Assembly: GCA_003118195.1 (NCBI GenBank)
Contig: BEXV01000033.1
Coordinates: forward strand, 167,718 to 231,717
Length of the DNA stretch: 64,000 bases
Reading direction: 5' to 3'
Origin: Hemicentrotus pulcherrimus
Taxonomy: Eukaryota; Echinodermata; Echinoidea; Camarodonta; Strongylocentrotidae
Positions 1 through 11,050 of the stretch are shown in pieces. The number at the start of each line of letters is the position of its first letter. The stretch's first letter is position 1. The translations under genes and the position numbers were made by a program. Below the pieces are notes generated by a model that did not search any database, had not been told where the DNA came from, and was given only the letters and a program-made list of their open reading frames with translations.

Positions 1-431
1 GTCTCAGGGAAGAACAACACATTATCTAGGGTTTTCCCACAACAGGTGCGTTAATTACTGTCAGGCAGGCACATCAATCAGTCTAATAAATATTACATTT
101 GACCATCGGCCTTCTAGCCTGAACCTTGAAGGAAGAACATTAGCATCAACTGATTTAGGAGAAAATCATATCCTTGCAATTCCTGAGGTATGTTGTGGTT
201 TATTGATCTAACCAATATTTTCCCTTTTCTCCTACTTCCCTTTTACTGTATAGATAAGAAACATAATGCAATATACAGATGCAATAGGACAAAACCATTT
301 CTGAAATCTTCCCACAAATGCCTAACTCGCAGACTCACATTTCTGTAACCTATAACAAAGTCTTGAATCCTAGTGGCCTGTCCATCACTGTTGGGTAAAC
401 CTCCATTACATGCCATTGAGAGATAACCATC

Positions 432-448
432 CACACACACACACACAC
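432..448. repeat. (CA)n microsatellite
   Basis: About eight CA dinucleotides in an otherwise AT-rich stretch. This is an ordinary short microsatellite. Confidence 0.9.
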
Positions 449-1484
449 TACAGACCAGTCCTCTGTGCTCATAACCCAGTCTACTCAATACATCAGGTTC
501 TTTCCCCTATCACATCTTAGTCTTTTTTATGCAGACCCTATCTATATACCATGCAGCACTTTGAAAGGTACTTTCACTGGTAGAGAAGGAGATATACCGG
601 TACCACTTTTTCTGGGAGTGATGATTCTCTGTGCAAATTGAAATTTAGAAATAACTTCAGTATGGAAAATGAGATGACAACTGGTTAAAAAGATGTATAT
701 TATTATCTTTCTCTCCCATCAAAAGTTGAAGTTTTTTTCATCTACAATGACTGTTTCACATCATAGTTAAAAATATATAAAAATTGAGCATATGAAGTGG
801 AGCTATTATAGCCTTTCGCTATTGCCTTTTTCTTAATAATTTTACATGTGAGTATAATTACCATATGAAGTCACTTGATACTAATTACTTATCATTCTAG
901 GCTATTACATACAATTTATAGACAATTTATTATGTACAAATGCAGTATGCTTGGCATTAGATCATTCATAACCTTTTAATAATAGTAATGTGGTTTGAAA
1001 TGAAATTGAGCTACATGTCTTATGTCTTTATTTTTCATTACGTATAAAGATGAAAAGCATTTCGATAAAAAGATTTCATTTTATTTCAAACGATATCCAA
1101 TTGAGCAGTGAGCGACATAAGTGATCTCTTTTTCTAAATCGACTTTCCCAACCAATTCTATAAATCATAAAACATTATGGCTCTCTTCAGAGTAAAATTC
1201 TAAGAATATGATATTTATCAGAAAAACTCCATCATATACAGAGAGCCTGTCGCTTATTGGCTTTGCCTGCTATACAAGAAAAATCAATACAAGGCAATTA
1301 GCAGCTATATATCATTGCATTGGAATATTTTCTAGCTCACTTTCTCACCATACAAGTACCTCCATTTGTATCACATCAACATCCAAAAGACTTCTCATAA
1401 TAATTCTTACAATACACAGTAATTACACCCTACCTGGCTTGACTTTCAGATTTGATTGGGATATTTCTTACAGTTGATTTCTGG

Positions 1485-1503
1485 AGCTAGCTAGCTAGCT
1501 AGC
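1485..1503. repeat. (AGCT)n tetranucleotide repeat
   Basis: Nearly five copies of the self-complementary tetranucleotide AGCT. Similar runs occur near 5290-5308 and at 24653-24668, so this motif recurs through the window. Confidence 0.85.
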
Positions 1504-2309
1504 AGGTGTCTTTGTATTGATGTGTGTATGTTGGCACTGTTTGGCTCATTGCAGAACAATAGAGCTTATTGTTATTCTCTCTCATACAACCATGACACCA
1601 ACTCATCTATGACCTTGCTTCCAGCACTGGTTCACAGTTTCCTTTCATACCTTTTTAACTGCCTCTCTTTCCACGTATTTGCTACTTAGAAGAGTAATAT
1701 TGATTGATATTTCATACTGGAATTCTTCCTCTCATGTCATGAGTAGTGGGTGGATATTTATACCATAATTAGGTCAGGACAAAAAACAGTGATTGCTATG
1801 AAATTTGTGATTTCTTAGTTTTCTGTATGTTTTTCCAGTTTAAATGTCAATTGAATCATTAAAGAAATCACCAGACATTTCTTGTAATGCAGGTTAAGTA
1901 CAACTTTATACACATGTAATCAGTCCTCTAATTATTAATTTTGACAGTCGTGTATTCTCAATTCAACTCGACAATATTCAGTGTTAATCAAGAAAATCTA
2001 GATTTTACATAACAATTTTAATCAAAATGTTTTTGATCATTATCAATATTTTTATCTATTAACCACAATAAAGTGAGCTTTTTATTTTCATGCATAATTG
2101 TGGCAATGATAATTAGATATCTACTAGTTTAAGCCTATATTTCCCCTCTGATCTCTAGCTGTCTGTCTGTCTATCTGTCCTAGGGTTTAAAGCAGTGCCT
2201 GGTAAAGTGAGTTAATTAGCTGGCGTGATTCACTATGGATAATAAGGTCAAATAATAAAACTCTGAGAGAAGATGAGAGATGAGAACAGATTATATCTTT
2301 TGACATCTA

Positions 2310-2347
2310 AAGCGAGAGAGGGAGAGAGAGGGGGAGAGTGAGGAGAG
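2310..2347. repeat. GA-rich purine tract
   Basis: Imperfect GAGAGG/GAGAGT repeat, purine on the plus strand apart from one T. It is a low-complexity tract with no coding content. Confidence 0.75.
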
Positions 2348-2504
2348 TGGGCTCAGGCGTAAAAATACCAATTAATTCTTGGGTTAATGAGAAAGACATA
2401 TGATGCTACGTATATGTTAATAGGATAGTGTATGAGCTTTAGATCACAACATGATGAAGACACCCCCGCTACAACGTAAGCCATCTTTATCCCCCTCTTA
2501 TATT

Positions 2505-2520
2505 CTGTCTGTCTGTCTGT
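2505..2520. repeat. (TGTC)n microsatellite
   Basis: Four copies of a TGTC tetranucleotide. A related shorter run lies at 2159-2179. Confidence 0.75.
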
Positions 2521-2802
2521 ATGTCCCCTTCCCATCCTTCTCTTTCTCGCTTAGAGTCTATACACTGCTCTCTGCTCTCTTATTAACTTATAATGTCATT
2601 ATCAACAGAGTATATAAGCCAACTAGTGATTTAGACTACAGGCTAATATCATGTTAGTATACCTCTATATCATTCAACTGATGTTCTAGCTATGGTAGTA
2701 CCAGTAGATTACTGAAAGCAAAAGTATGCCATATAAAGTATAGGGTTGTGATGTGTGGAAACTATAATCTGGACCTCATATATCCGTTTCATGTTGTCAA
2801 TG

Positions 2803-2844
2803 GGGGAGAATATGTAGGGGAGAATATGTAGGGGAGAATATGTA
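2803..2844. repeat. 14-bp tandem repeat, three copies
   Basis: Three identical copies of GGGGAGAATATGTA sit head to tail at 2803-2816, 2817-2830 and 2831-2844. Perfect identity suggests recent expansion or ongoing slippage. Confidence 0.9.
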
Positions 2845-3504
2845 GGTAAGAAGCTATAACTATGACACACAGCAATAGAGCTGGAAATCTTCTTTCCTTA
2901 CAGCTCATGAAAATCAGTCAGTGGGACTAGAAGCCACTCTACTTGTCAAATGTTGACACTTGTTCGTGTTGACATATATGCTGACTATACCTAACCCAGT
3001 CAAGACCTAGCCAGACAGATTATGATTGTGAACAAAACAAACATTGTATAAGTGCGAGGAATTCAGTGAGAATACATACAAACATTCCAATCAAAATGCT
3101 TAATTACTCAGCTAAGAAACAAGAACTGGAATGCAAACCAATAACAAATAGATCTTTAAATTATGCACAGCCCTGTAGCAAGAAGTTAAACCTTTCAGTC
3201 AACACCTTCCAATAAAAGGGCATATTGAAATGACGGATTGACTAGAGAAAGGTATTAGCAAAGAGCTTTTGTTTTCATGAAGCTAGGCGTACCATGTACC
3301 ACCATCACTAATACACTTTTATTCAAATCTCAATGGAATAAGAATCGACTTGTTGATATAGTCCCACCCATGTTAGAAGGTGTAAGGTAAAGCAGTATCC
3401 TACACATAGACAGGTATCAAAAAAACATATTCAGTTTTATGTATGTCGTTGAATGAAGCTTTGAAATAAATATGAAAGAAAAAAGGAAGGAACGATCAAA
3501 TCTT

Positions 3505-3525
3505 CCAAATTTTTGAAAAATTTGG
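3505..3525. other. Short perfect inverted repeat
   Basis: CCAAATTTTT is followed by one base and then its exact reverse complement AAAAATTTGG. In AT-rich DNA such small hairpins arise by chance. No function is assigned. Confidence 0.6.
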
Positions 3526-5274
3526 GTGAACATCACTGATGCCAAACTTTCCACTCTTTTAAACAATTTATTTTTACCAGGGTTAGAACCATACTTCAAA
3601 ATAAAAATGACGCAAGAAGATCATGATCTATTGTCTTACATTCTCCATAAACAGTTTTTCTTAGAAAGTATGAAATGTATGTCATGCTAATCATCATATA
3701 TACAACTTCAATTTGGGTGAATCTAATCACTATATCTAGCAGAATTATGCAAAGCTAGCTCGGCAAAAACAGAAATTCTGCTACATTTAAGTCTCTGGTA
3801 TTAGCAGGAATAACTACACACATTTTCCCAATGTGCGGGGGCAGGGTAAACTCCAGTTCTACTTTACAAGAGGAATCTGAATCGCATGACTGAAATCTGA
3901 GAGATGCTCCTCTATGAATATCAAGTAATCTGAAATATTACAGGAGTAATCCTTGATCACTATCCAGACACACTTTCTCTTCATATACTTTCTTGATGGA
4001 ATACACAGTCTTTAGGAAGAGTAGGCCCTTAAGAGCAGGGATTATGTTTCCTTGTAATTCTTCTACTAATCTAATAAATCCCGTATTTCAATTTATATTC
4101 ACAGACATATGTAGGACTGTCTTTTCTCTGAAGGAATAGGAGATTGATTAATTCCACCATTTTTTTTTGAAATCACAAGATGATAATGACACACATTAAT
4201 ATCAATTGATCATGAAGCCAATGTCTTTTTGAAAACTAACACCTCGCTCACACGCTGGTTTCATCAAGGCTTATATCTTGTCTCATGCATGTGAAAAATT
4301 GCCATGGAAACTGATATGAAGGTGCGTAATTCAAGAGTAAGTGATTAATACGCAGTAGCATCCGGTGAAGAAGGAAATACTGAGACAGGAATCAAGCCTT
4401 CAACAATGATAATATTCTGACATTTGGAGCGATATAATGTGGAGTGGGTCTACTCATCACCAAGCAACTGGGGAGGGATTAACTGCTTGGGAACCATAAC
4501 ACCCAATCAGGAACAGAGATGTGCCTTCAGGTTAAAATCCTATCAACAAAACAAAAACACACACTTAAAAAGAGGGGGAAATGGAAGAAGTCCCTTTGGA
4601 ATCCACTGCTCAGCTCAGCAAGAAGAATAAAGGAGAGGGGTGGGTTGGAGAGAGTATAGTGAAGAGATGTGTATTTCTACATGGTAACCCTTAGGGGAAG
4701 GATGTATTACCAATCATGGCATCTTAGTCCCAAGTGTGTAGATGTGTGCTGTGAGTGACAAGGGGGAAGGGGGGAAGATAGCAGTGTGAGCTGAAGAGGG
4801 GTGGTTGTTCAGGGGTATGAGGCCGGCAATGAATGGATATATTATTAACAAAAGATTAATAACCCACTATGATTACACTACATCATACATCAGTAGAATA
4901 GCACAGAGGCTGCTTTCAAGAGTAACTGATCACAAATCAGTGCAAATATAATTCTTACCTTTGTCAAGATGATCTCAGTTGTCCGGTGATTATTCTCCGT
5001 GTAATTTGTCCTGTAAGTTGGCAAGCCACGTAGACTCAATCCAATAGCCCGTCTGAGAAAAGGTTGAACAAGAGCAGAGAAAAAGGGGAGACGATTAAAG
5101 AAGGTGGCAAAGTACTCCTTGCCAGCACAGAGAAAGACAGTGTTAGAAGCAGTGTATAGAACATGCATGCATGGCTGCATTTTAATGACCAGCCATCAAA
5201 AGTAGGATGAAAGGCATAAGGCACAAGGCCAGTCGCTGGATAGTTCACCCCTGAGTGTCCCCACACACACCGTC

Positions 5275-5345
5275 CAGCCAGCCTGCCTGCCAGCCAGCTA
5301 GCTAGCTACCACACACCACACCAATCCCTGCCTACCTACCTACCC
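5275..5345. repeat. Mixed CAGC/CTGC/GCTA/CTAC tetranucleotide block
   Basis: A chain of short tetranucleotide runs of related type (CCAG, CCTG, AGCT, CCTA) merges into one low-complexity block, as expected for slippage and point mutation in a compound microsatellite. Confidence 0.8.
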
Positions 5346-5504
5346 GACACCCATGCACACTCATCAACCAGCCAGCCACACTGGACGTCAGCAATACCGG
5401 ACCAGAGCTGCTTAATTCTCACTGCATAATGAATCAGTCCTTAAATGAGGAGGGGAAAAAACGACATTCACACAAACATACAGAAAGAGAAGCTTTTCCT
5501 TCTA

Positions 5505-5538
<34 letters not shown>

Positions 5539-5554
5539 CTCTCTCTCTTTCTCT
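5505..5554. repeat. (CT)n microsatellite, interrupted
   Basis: Mostly CT dinucleotides with two short interruptions (TTCTG and TTT). It is one of many CT/GA tracts in the window. Confidence 0.9.
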
Positions 5555-7436
5555 ATGCCTAGTATCCATAACCTACTCTCAGTCCATCTGGCATGTTAAT
5601 TAGATGCAAGGCATATAAGCGTTGACTTTGTGTGAGAAGCTAATTTGCATTAACAAGCCAGAGACTGAGAGAGAGAGAAAGCTGTTGAGCTGAGTGAGAG
5701 GCTATACAGTAAGATGTATCATGGCCACGTTAATGAATCAATGCTAACTCACACATCCTCACTCTGCTTCTTACCGCCATCTTTTACTTCCTTCAATCCT
5801 CCAAGTTCATTAATCCCCTCTTACTGGCCAACCGGCCGGCTATCTCTACCTTTTCCCTTACACCTTATTAAATCTCTTAAAGGGAAGTCAAGTTTGTTGC
5901 GGTGAGAAGTAGGTCAAGCTTTCTTATTGATGAATCGATATAACTCTCCATTTCTACTTCAAAATTGTAAGAGGGGAAATAATGACCTATTTCTGCTCGG
6001 GTATATTATGAATATATTAACTAAGCCATTGCTTACAATAAACTGAAGGATAAGGGGTACAGTTATTCTCCTTAATTTCTTCTTCTGTTTCCTCCATGTT
6101 TTACATTTCTTTAACATTTCCATATCTACAGACTTTCAATTATAAAAATTGAATGATTAAATATTTCAAAGACATTAAATTATTTCAGCTAACGAGAGTA
6201 AGCATAAATTAGTATACCCAACCATGCATGTCAACACCTCCACCACATATATATATAAAAACAATGATGTATGTTGTGAGGACAAGGAAATCAACACTCA
6301 GTACATCAATCATTCTCTATCTACATTTGGCAAGAGAATGGTTACATCCTATTGCAAAGCACACTTTCTGTCAAAGCTACTGGTACCGGTATAAAACCAT
6401 CACATACACAGTCCAAGTCTTTATCATGCAATTATTTTGACCTAGGTATTACACTAGGGTAGGAATATTATGTTGTCATTAGATATTAATACTTTTCTTT
6501 TTCAAGGATTTCAGGTTCGCAAGATCCTATTGGCTTTTTACGTTGAAAAATCATTTCTAAAGAAAATACAAGCATTGACCTGAAAGGCAAAGAAAAACAT
6601 GGGTTCTCTGCCTTGGTTATTATTTAAAAAGTATTATAAATCAATAAAAATCAAAATGGCAAGAAGATTATAAACTAAACTTGAACTGTAGTGTGCAATG
6701 CTTGTCGAATGACAAGTTTGTTAGCTCCATTTTGCATACCGGGTAAATATGTCTTATCACGATATTCAAGGGTGGCTTTTATGCAAATCTGTGATTTAAT
6801 TCCTACACAAGGCATGCTCTAGCAGTTCTACCCTACGCCCCCCCCCCTCCATTTAATGTGGAAAACTATATGTTTGATAACTATATGATAAATATTCCAA
6901 CTTTTCTTATGTTATGTTCTGAAATACAGTTGGTGCAACAATGGTTTGCACATTGTTTTAATAAATAAACATGATCTAATCACTGTGTAAATATCATTCA
7001 TACAACAACAAAAAAATGATATACCAACAGATAGTTAAAAATTATGTATCCAGTGTTACGTGTCATTTTTAAAACAATTATTTGTTTTTCTTGATTGAAA
7101 AGTCCCCTAGTTACTTAATTTGAGTGGCTTCTGACTCACGTATAGATAGAACATTACCCATACCACTGGTCATCACACACTCATCCCACTCCCATCACAT
7201 AGTATCTCGGAGCTGATTATTAATGGCTTTTTCATTCATAGCATTGGTATTGGTCATTCCAAGGAAGCAATCCGAAAGTTGTTAAAACCCTTCTATTATT
7301 CAGAAGATAATCTACCTTTCCATGTACGCTAGTTGATTCACCTCTGACCGGTGCTTGGTAGGACAACTCCTCCTTAATGTTTTTTCTCAATGTCATTAAA
7401 CTTAGAGCTCATATTCTGCAACATGCTGCAACTGTC
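5555..7436. other. Non-coding stretch without recognised features
   Basis: AT-rich, apparently single-copy sequence with a short poly-C run near 6838-6848. The frames present are short and do not resemble a known protein. I see no RNA gene and no transposon structure. Confidence 0.5.
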
Positions 7437-7530
7437 TCATATCGTCTGTTTGGTTGAAGCCATAGGGGTGTTAAATCATACCCAATAACACAGATTTAAC
7501 ACCCTTATGGCTCTTAACAGATGATATGAA
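7437..7530. mobile_element. Foldback (MITE-like) hairpin element
   Basis: The left arm 7437-7477 and right arm 7493-7530 are imperfect reverse complements: both read from a TCATATC(G/A)TCTGTT start through GAGCCATA-like sequence to GGGTGTTAAATC, separated by about 15 bp. No protein is encoded. The structure fits a non-autonomous foldback or MITE remnant. A shorter hairpin at 57837-57910 shares the CATCTGTTTGGAGCCA core, so the two probably belong to one family. No target site duplication was identified. Confidence 0.6.
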
Positions 7531-7547
7531 ACCAGTGAAAAAAATAC

Positions 7548-7710
7548 ACGGGGGCTCAGGGCGAAATAGCCCCCGAAATGCCCAAAAGAGCCCCCGAAAA
7601 ACAGAAAAGAGCCCCCTGAATTTGCATAGAGTTCAATGCAAAACAAATTTTAGAATGTTATTTTCATGCAGGCAAGGTTGAAAGTAGGCAAGTAGCCCCC
7701 GAAAAATAAA
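7548..7710. repeat. Cluster of AGCCCCCGAA motifs
   Basis: The motif AGCCCCCGAAA occurs at 7568, 7589 and 7694, with a variant AGCCCCCTGAA at 7610 and an inverted GGGGGCT at about 7549. The spacing is irregular (roughly 20, 20 and 85 bp), so this is not a clean tandem array. It directly follows the foldback at 7437-7530 and may be part of the same or a nested repeat. It is unrelated to CRISPR: copies are too short and spacers irregular. Confidence 0.55.
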
Positions 7711-8197
7711 TATTAATTTCTTCCCTGTATGAAACATGTTCACCAAAGTATGAATACCCTCTCAAGATGGGATAAATACACTCTGCTCATGATACACGTA
7801 ATAACCAATCCTTGGTCTACAAAGAACTGATTCTTATCAATACAGAAGGATACTGTCAGGGCAAGCAGTAGGGTTGTAAGACACCTGCTCCTGCAACAGT
7901 TGCTCTGTGACAATTACCTGCATGAACCAAATTCAAACCTTCAACCCTAGACCCAACAATACTATAACCCTAACCTTAAACTTCTACTAAAACCCAATAG
8001 CATCCCAAACCCTAATGCTATATCTTTGACAAAAATCAGCCCGGAGCAATTATTGCAGGAGCATCTATGTCTGGTCACCAACAGTAGATGTAAAAAATCA
8101 CCAAGTTAATATCTAATCCAGGGCCCATAGCCTCCTCAAGACATGTAAGATATATATTAAGAGGCAAGCAGAAGAGGTGCAGTAGGACAGTGAGGAG

Positions 8198-8724
8198 TAG
8201 ACAAGCATACCGGTATACATGGACATAGGTTGCGTTTATCAAGGAAATTTTTGGCTAGAATCAAGTTTCTCAAACGTCTTTCAGGCAAATTTAGAAGTAG
8301 ATAAACGCAAAGCCTTTTACAAACGTCTTTAGATATGGGCATATCTAAAGACACAAAAGGGTGCGTTTTGAATGTGACATACAGCCAGAATCACGTTTCT
8401 GAGAGCTAGATAAACGCAAAGCTGTTTTGAATCTCACATACAAATCTGACCTCCCACGGTTAATTTCCTGTTCGGAGGCTAGTGCGCGCCATGTGCTGTG
8501 TACAAGCATGTGTGTGAAGTTGACCTCCGAGAAACTGTCTGCTTCCCGGGTCAAACGGCGCTGAGCAGCTGCGAAGAGAAAAGGCCTTTATTGTGAATCG
8601 TGAAGAGTCGATAAACGCGACATCCCACGAATCACGATCGTATAGTGGGGTTCGATATGTACATATCTAGTGGCAAGCCTAGATAAACGCGCCCATAGAC
8701 AAGCATACCGGTATACGTGTACAT
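8198..8724. mobile_element. Non-autonomous TIR element with long flanking direct repeats
   Basis: The element at 8227-8695 starts AGGTTGCGTTTATC and ends GATAAACGCGCCCA, which are imperfect inverted repeats of each other. The word GATAAACGC recurs inside at 8300, 8409 and 8610, as subterminal repeats often do in non-autonomous DNA transposons. A perfect 12-bp-arm hairpin lies at 8326-8351. It is bounded by 29-bp direct repeats at 8198-8226 and 8696-8724 that differ at two positions. It encodes no transposase. A 29-bp duplication is longer than usual cut-and-paste target duplications, so the flanks may be a pre-existing duplication or a separate repeat. The superfamily is unknown. Confidence 0.6.
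8326..8351. other. Perfect 12-bp-arm hairpin inside the TIR element
   Basis: TCTTTAGATATG is followed by GG and then its exact reverse complement. It lies within the element at 8227-8695 and may be an internal fold characteristic of that family. Confidence 0.75.
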
Positions 8725-8913
8725 CAACAGAAAATATGACTATGGAAATCTGTTGTCATCTCCTCTTATCTTGACTAATCACACTCCTGACAATCTTTCT
8801 TTTCTTCTCCTCTATGATTCTTGTCAAATCTTGACTTGGATGAGACAGACAGACCTTAGGGCTAAGGTCATCACATTGTATGATCCCAGGGGGTATCATC
8901 TTTAATGGCTCCA

Positions 8914-9104
8914 GTTACCATGGTAACAAACATCATTAAGATTAAACTACTCTAAAACCCTAGCATTAATCATTCCTGGCAGCAGGCAAAGACAGTGTAC
9001 AAGGAAATAGACAAGGTATTGTCTCTGTTAATGACTAGAACTGAAGGTGAAAATGTACTGGTTTAATATATCTCCATGGAAACAATGCATGTCACCATGG
9101 AAAT
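8914..9104. promoter_or_regulatory. Candidate X-box (RFX) site cluster
   Basis: GTTACCATGGTAAC at 8914-8927 is a perfect palindrome and fully matches the RFX X-box consensus GTNRCCATRGYAAC. Two weaker CCATGGAAA-type sites lie at 9070-9083 and 9091-9104. RFX factors bind such sites at ciliary genes in animals (established knowledge). Whether these are bound here is inference. No neighbouring gene is visible in the window. Confidence 0.35.
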
Positions 9105-10029
9105 CCATTTTTGTTTTTAATGGTAATTTTATTCCCAGTTGTAATTATAGCCTGGAGAACTTAAGCTTAATTGCAGTCTGATTATCTTGTGAGAAAGTAA
9201 AATACAACAAAGAGATGGATGCTTAATTACTTGAGCTTGGGCATACATTGAAGTGTACCTAAACTATACATGTATGGGGTGTGCTTTTAAAGCAGGTTTC
9301 TGTGTCCTTTTTATATTATCACTACATAATAGGATAATATATTTATTTTCTAAGACAAAGAAAGAGTACAAAACTTAACACACCACTTGATCTTTTATAA
9401 AGCATTCTATTTGTAGTGTAAAATAATTTTCAGAGAACTTTAGATATGAACAACTAATAGCAGACCTGTGAGAGTATTTGTCAAAATTATTAAATTCAAT
9501 TGAACCCAAGCAATAACTAAAAATTGTTGGACCACTACTTGTGTTTTGATAGCCAATCTACCAGGAGCTAGTCCAATGACAAGACTTGTACATCTTCATT
9601 GTAATACTAGCATCAACAGTCGTAAATCTTGCCATCTACCCATACTACAAGATGAACCTAACTATGTAAGACAAGCTAGCATTGGTGCTCTTAAGTTAGT
9701 TTGAGAGGTGTAACATGGTGCTCACATAACCACTTCCACACCTCCTCCTCACAGGCAGCGTCCTTTCTCCCCAAGCTTGCCTCTATCTCATCCTAGAATT
9801 AGATTACCAACACTTGTGTAAATGTATCTCCATTAGAGCCCAAACATGCAACCATGCTCCGCTACTTTGTCAGAGCTGTTAACTTTCCAACAAAGGGATG
9901 AGATGAGGATTGGATGATGCATGGAATGACGAGTTGTTGCAAGCAGACAGACATTGTACTTTGCCTCTCCTTGAGGAAGTTGAAGCAGGCGTGAATGTTT
10001 AGAGGGAATGTGTTTAGACAAGAGCCACT
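9105..10029. other. Non-coding stretch without recognised features
   Basis: No gene or repeat was recognised. One minus-strand frame of 67 codons at 9833-10036 has no family resemblance and is treated as chance. Confidence 0.45.
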
Positions 10030-10330
10030 GAAACAAGGCGGGGTGAAATCACACAGATTTGGTTTAACGTCTTTGCACCTGTCACCCTCAGTTTACACAA
10101 CCGTTCCTAAATTGGACTTGCCAAGCCATTGAAACGGCTATAACTCCAATGTGAGCTGCCCCATTTATCTGATTTTGTCTAATTTGCCTCATTAAATTCT
10201 CCTTCCCATGGTGCCCATTTATTCCTCTTTGTCACCAGCGCCATCAAGATTTATTTGCCTCAGAACATGGCCCACATTCTCGCTAATTAAACGTTTCATA
10301 TCTCATTGCAATATAGTACTTTGAGCTGGA
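10030..10330. promoter_or_regulatory. Candidate conserved non-coding element
   Basis: This block has more even base composition than its surroundings, few simple repeats, and a homeodomain-type TAATTA core at 10284-10289. It has the appearance of a regulatory element, but conservation cannot be measured from one sequence. No sustained frame is present. Confidence 0.25.
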
Positions 10331-10784
10331 ATAGGGAGCAATGCACTACAAAAGAGCCACTGGCCAGGAGTGAGGGGACAGACTCCTGTAAATAATTGCT
10401 CTACTTATATCAATCTAGCACCCATAATTCTCTCACTGATCATGGTTAAGAGAATCAATTGCCAGATTAATGATGTTAATTGAAATTTGGTCTCTAGGAA
10501 AGGAGATGGATATGATACCCTTCATAAGCCTGTCATCAATCATTAAACACAATGATCTTAAAATGTACAGTGCCCTTTACTAAATCCCACAAAATGCATT
10601 TATAAGTAATACTCACATATCTAGATGAAGCCCTCCCTCTCTTGTTTTAATTTCCCTCAAAATATGAGCCATGGATGTGTGAATTCTGACATGAAGGGCT
10701 GTTAAATATGAACAAGTAATAATCCCCTGTGATTTAACATCAGTTATCCCCACCCACCACCATACCACTGATTCCTCCCCCTCT

Positions 10785-10844
10785 CCCTTTCTCTCNNNNN
10801 NNNNNNNNNNNNNNNNNNNNNNNNNNNNNNNNNNNNNNNNNNNN

Positions 10845-10909
<65 letters not shown>
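10785..10909. repeat. (CT)n microsatellite containing an assembly gap
   Basis: A CT-rich run up to 10795 is followed by 49 N (10796-10844) and then an uninterrupted (TC)n run of 65 bp. The gap is almost certainly caused by the repeat, so its true length is unknown. A minus-strand reading frame across it is an artefact (poly Arg-Glu). Confidence 0.9.
10796..10844. other. Assembly gap (49 N)
   Basis: Run of N inside the CT microsatellite. Confidence 0.99.
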
Positions 10910-10911
<2 letters not shown>

Positions 10912-11020
10912 GATGATCCCGACTGGATGTGGTGAGTGCAGAAAGCGTTAACGAGACAATTTGTGCTGCTACTTGGTCTAGGGTTGGGTGGTGTAAATAC
11001 ATCTCAGCGCATCCCTCTCG

Positions 11021-11050
11021 GACCGACCGACCGACCGACTGACTGACTGA
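11021..11050. repeat. (GACC)n/(GACT)n tetranucleotide repeat
   Basis: Four GACC units pass into three GACT units, a compound microsatellite formed by one transition within the array. Confidence 0.85.

Larger units (their letters stand above)
1..5270. other. AT-rich non-coding stretch
   Basis: No gene is recognised here on either strand. Open frames are at most about 96 codons and resemble no protein family I know. The stretch contains a (CA)n run at 432-448, a (GCTA)n run at 1485-1503, short (TGTC)n runs near 2159-2179 and 2505-2520, a GA-rich patch at 2310-2347, a 14-bp tandem repeat at 2803-2844, and a perfect short hairpin at 3505-3525. The rest appears single-copy within the window. It could be intergenic or intronic. 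Confidence 0.6.

Noticed and set aside
7548..7710. Possible CRISPR-like array of AGCCCCCGAA motifs
   Set aside because: Repeats are about 11 bp, spacing is irregular and the genome is eukaryotic.
10613..11002. 129-codon minus frame with poly Arg-Glu
   Set aside because: It runs through a CT microsatellite and 49 unknown bases, so it is an artefact.
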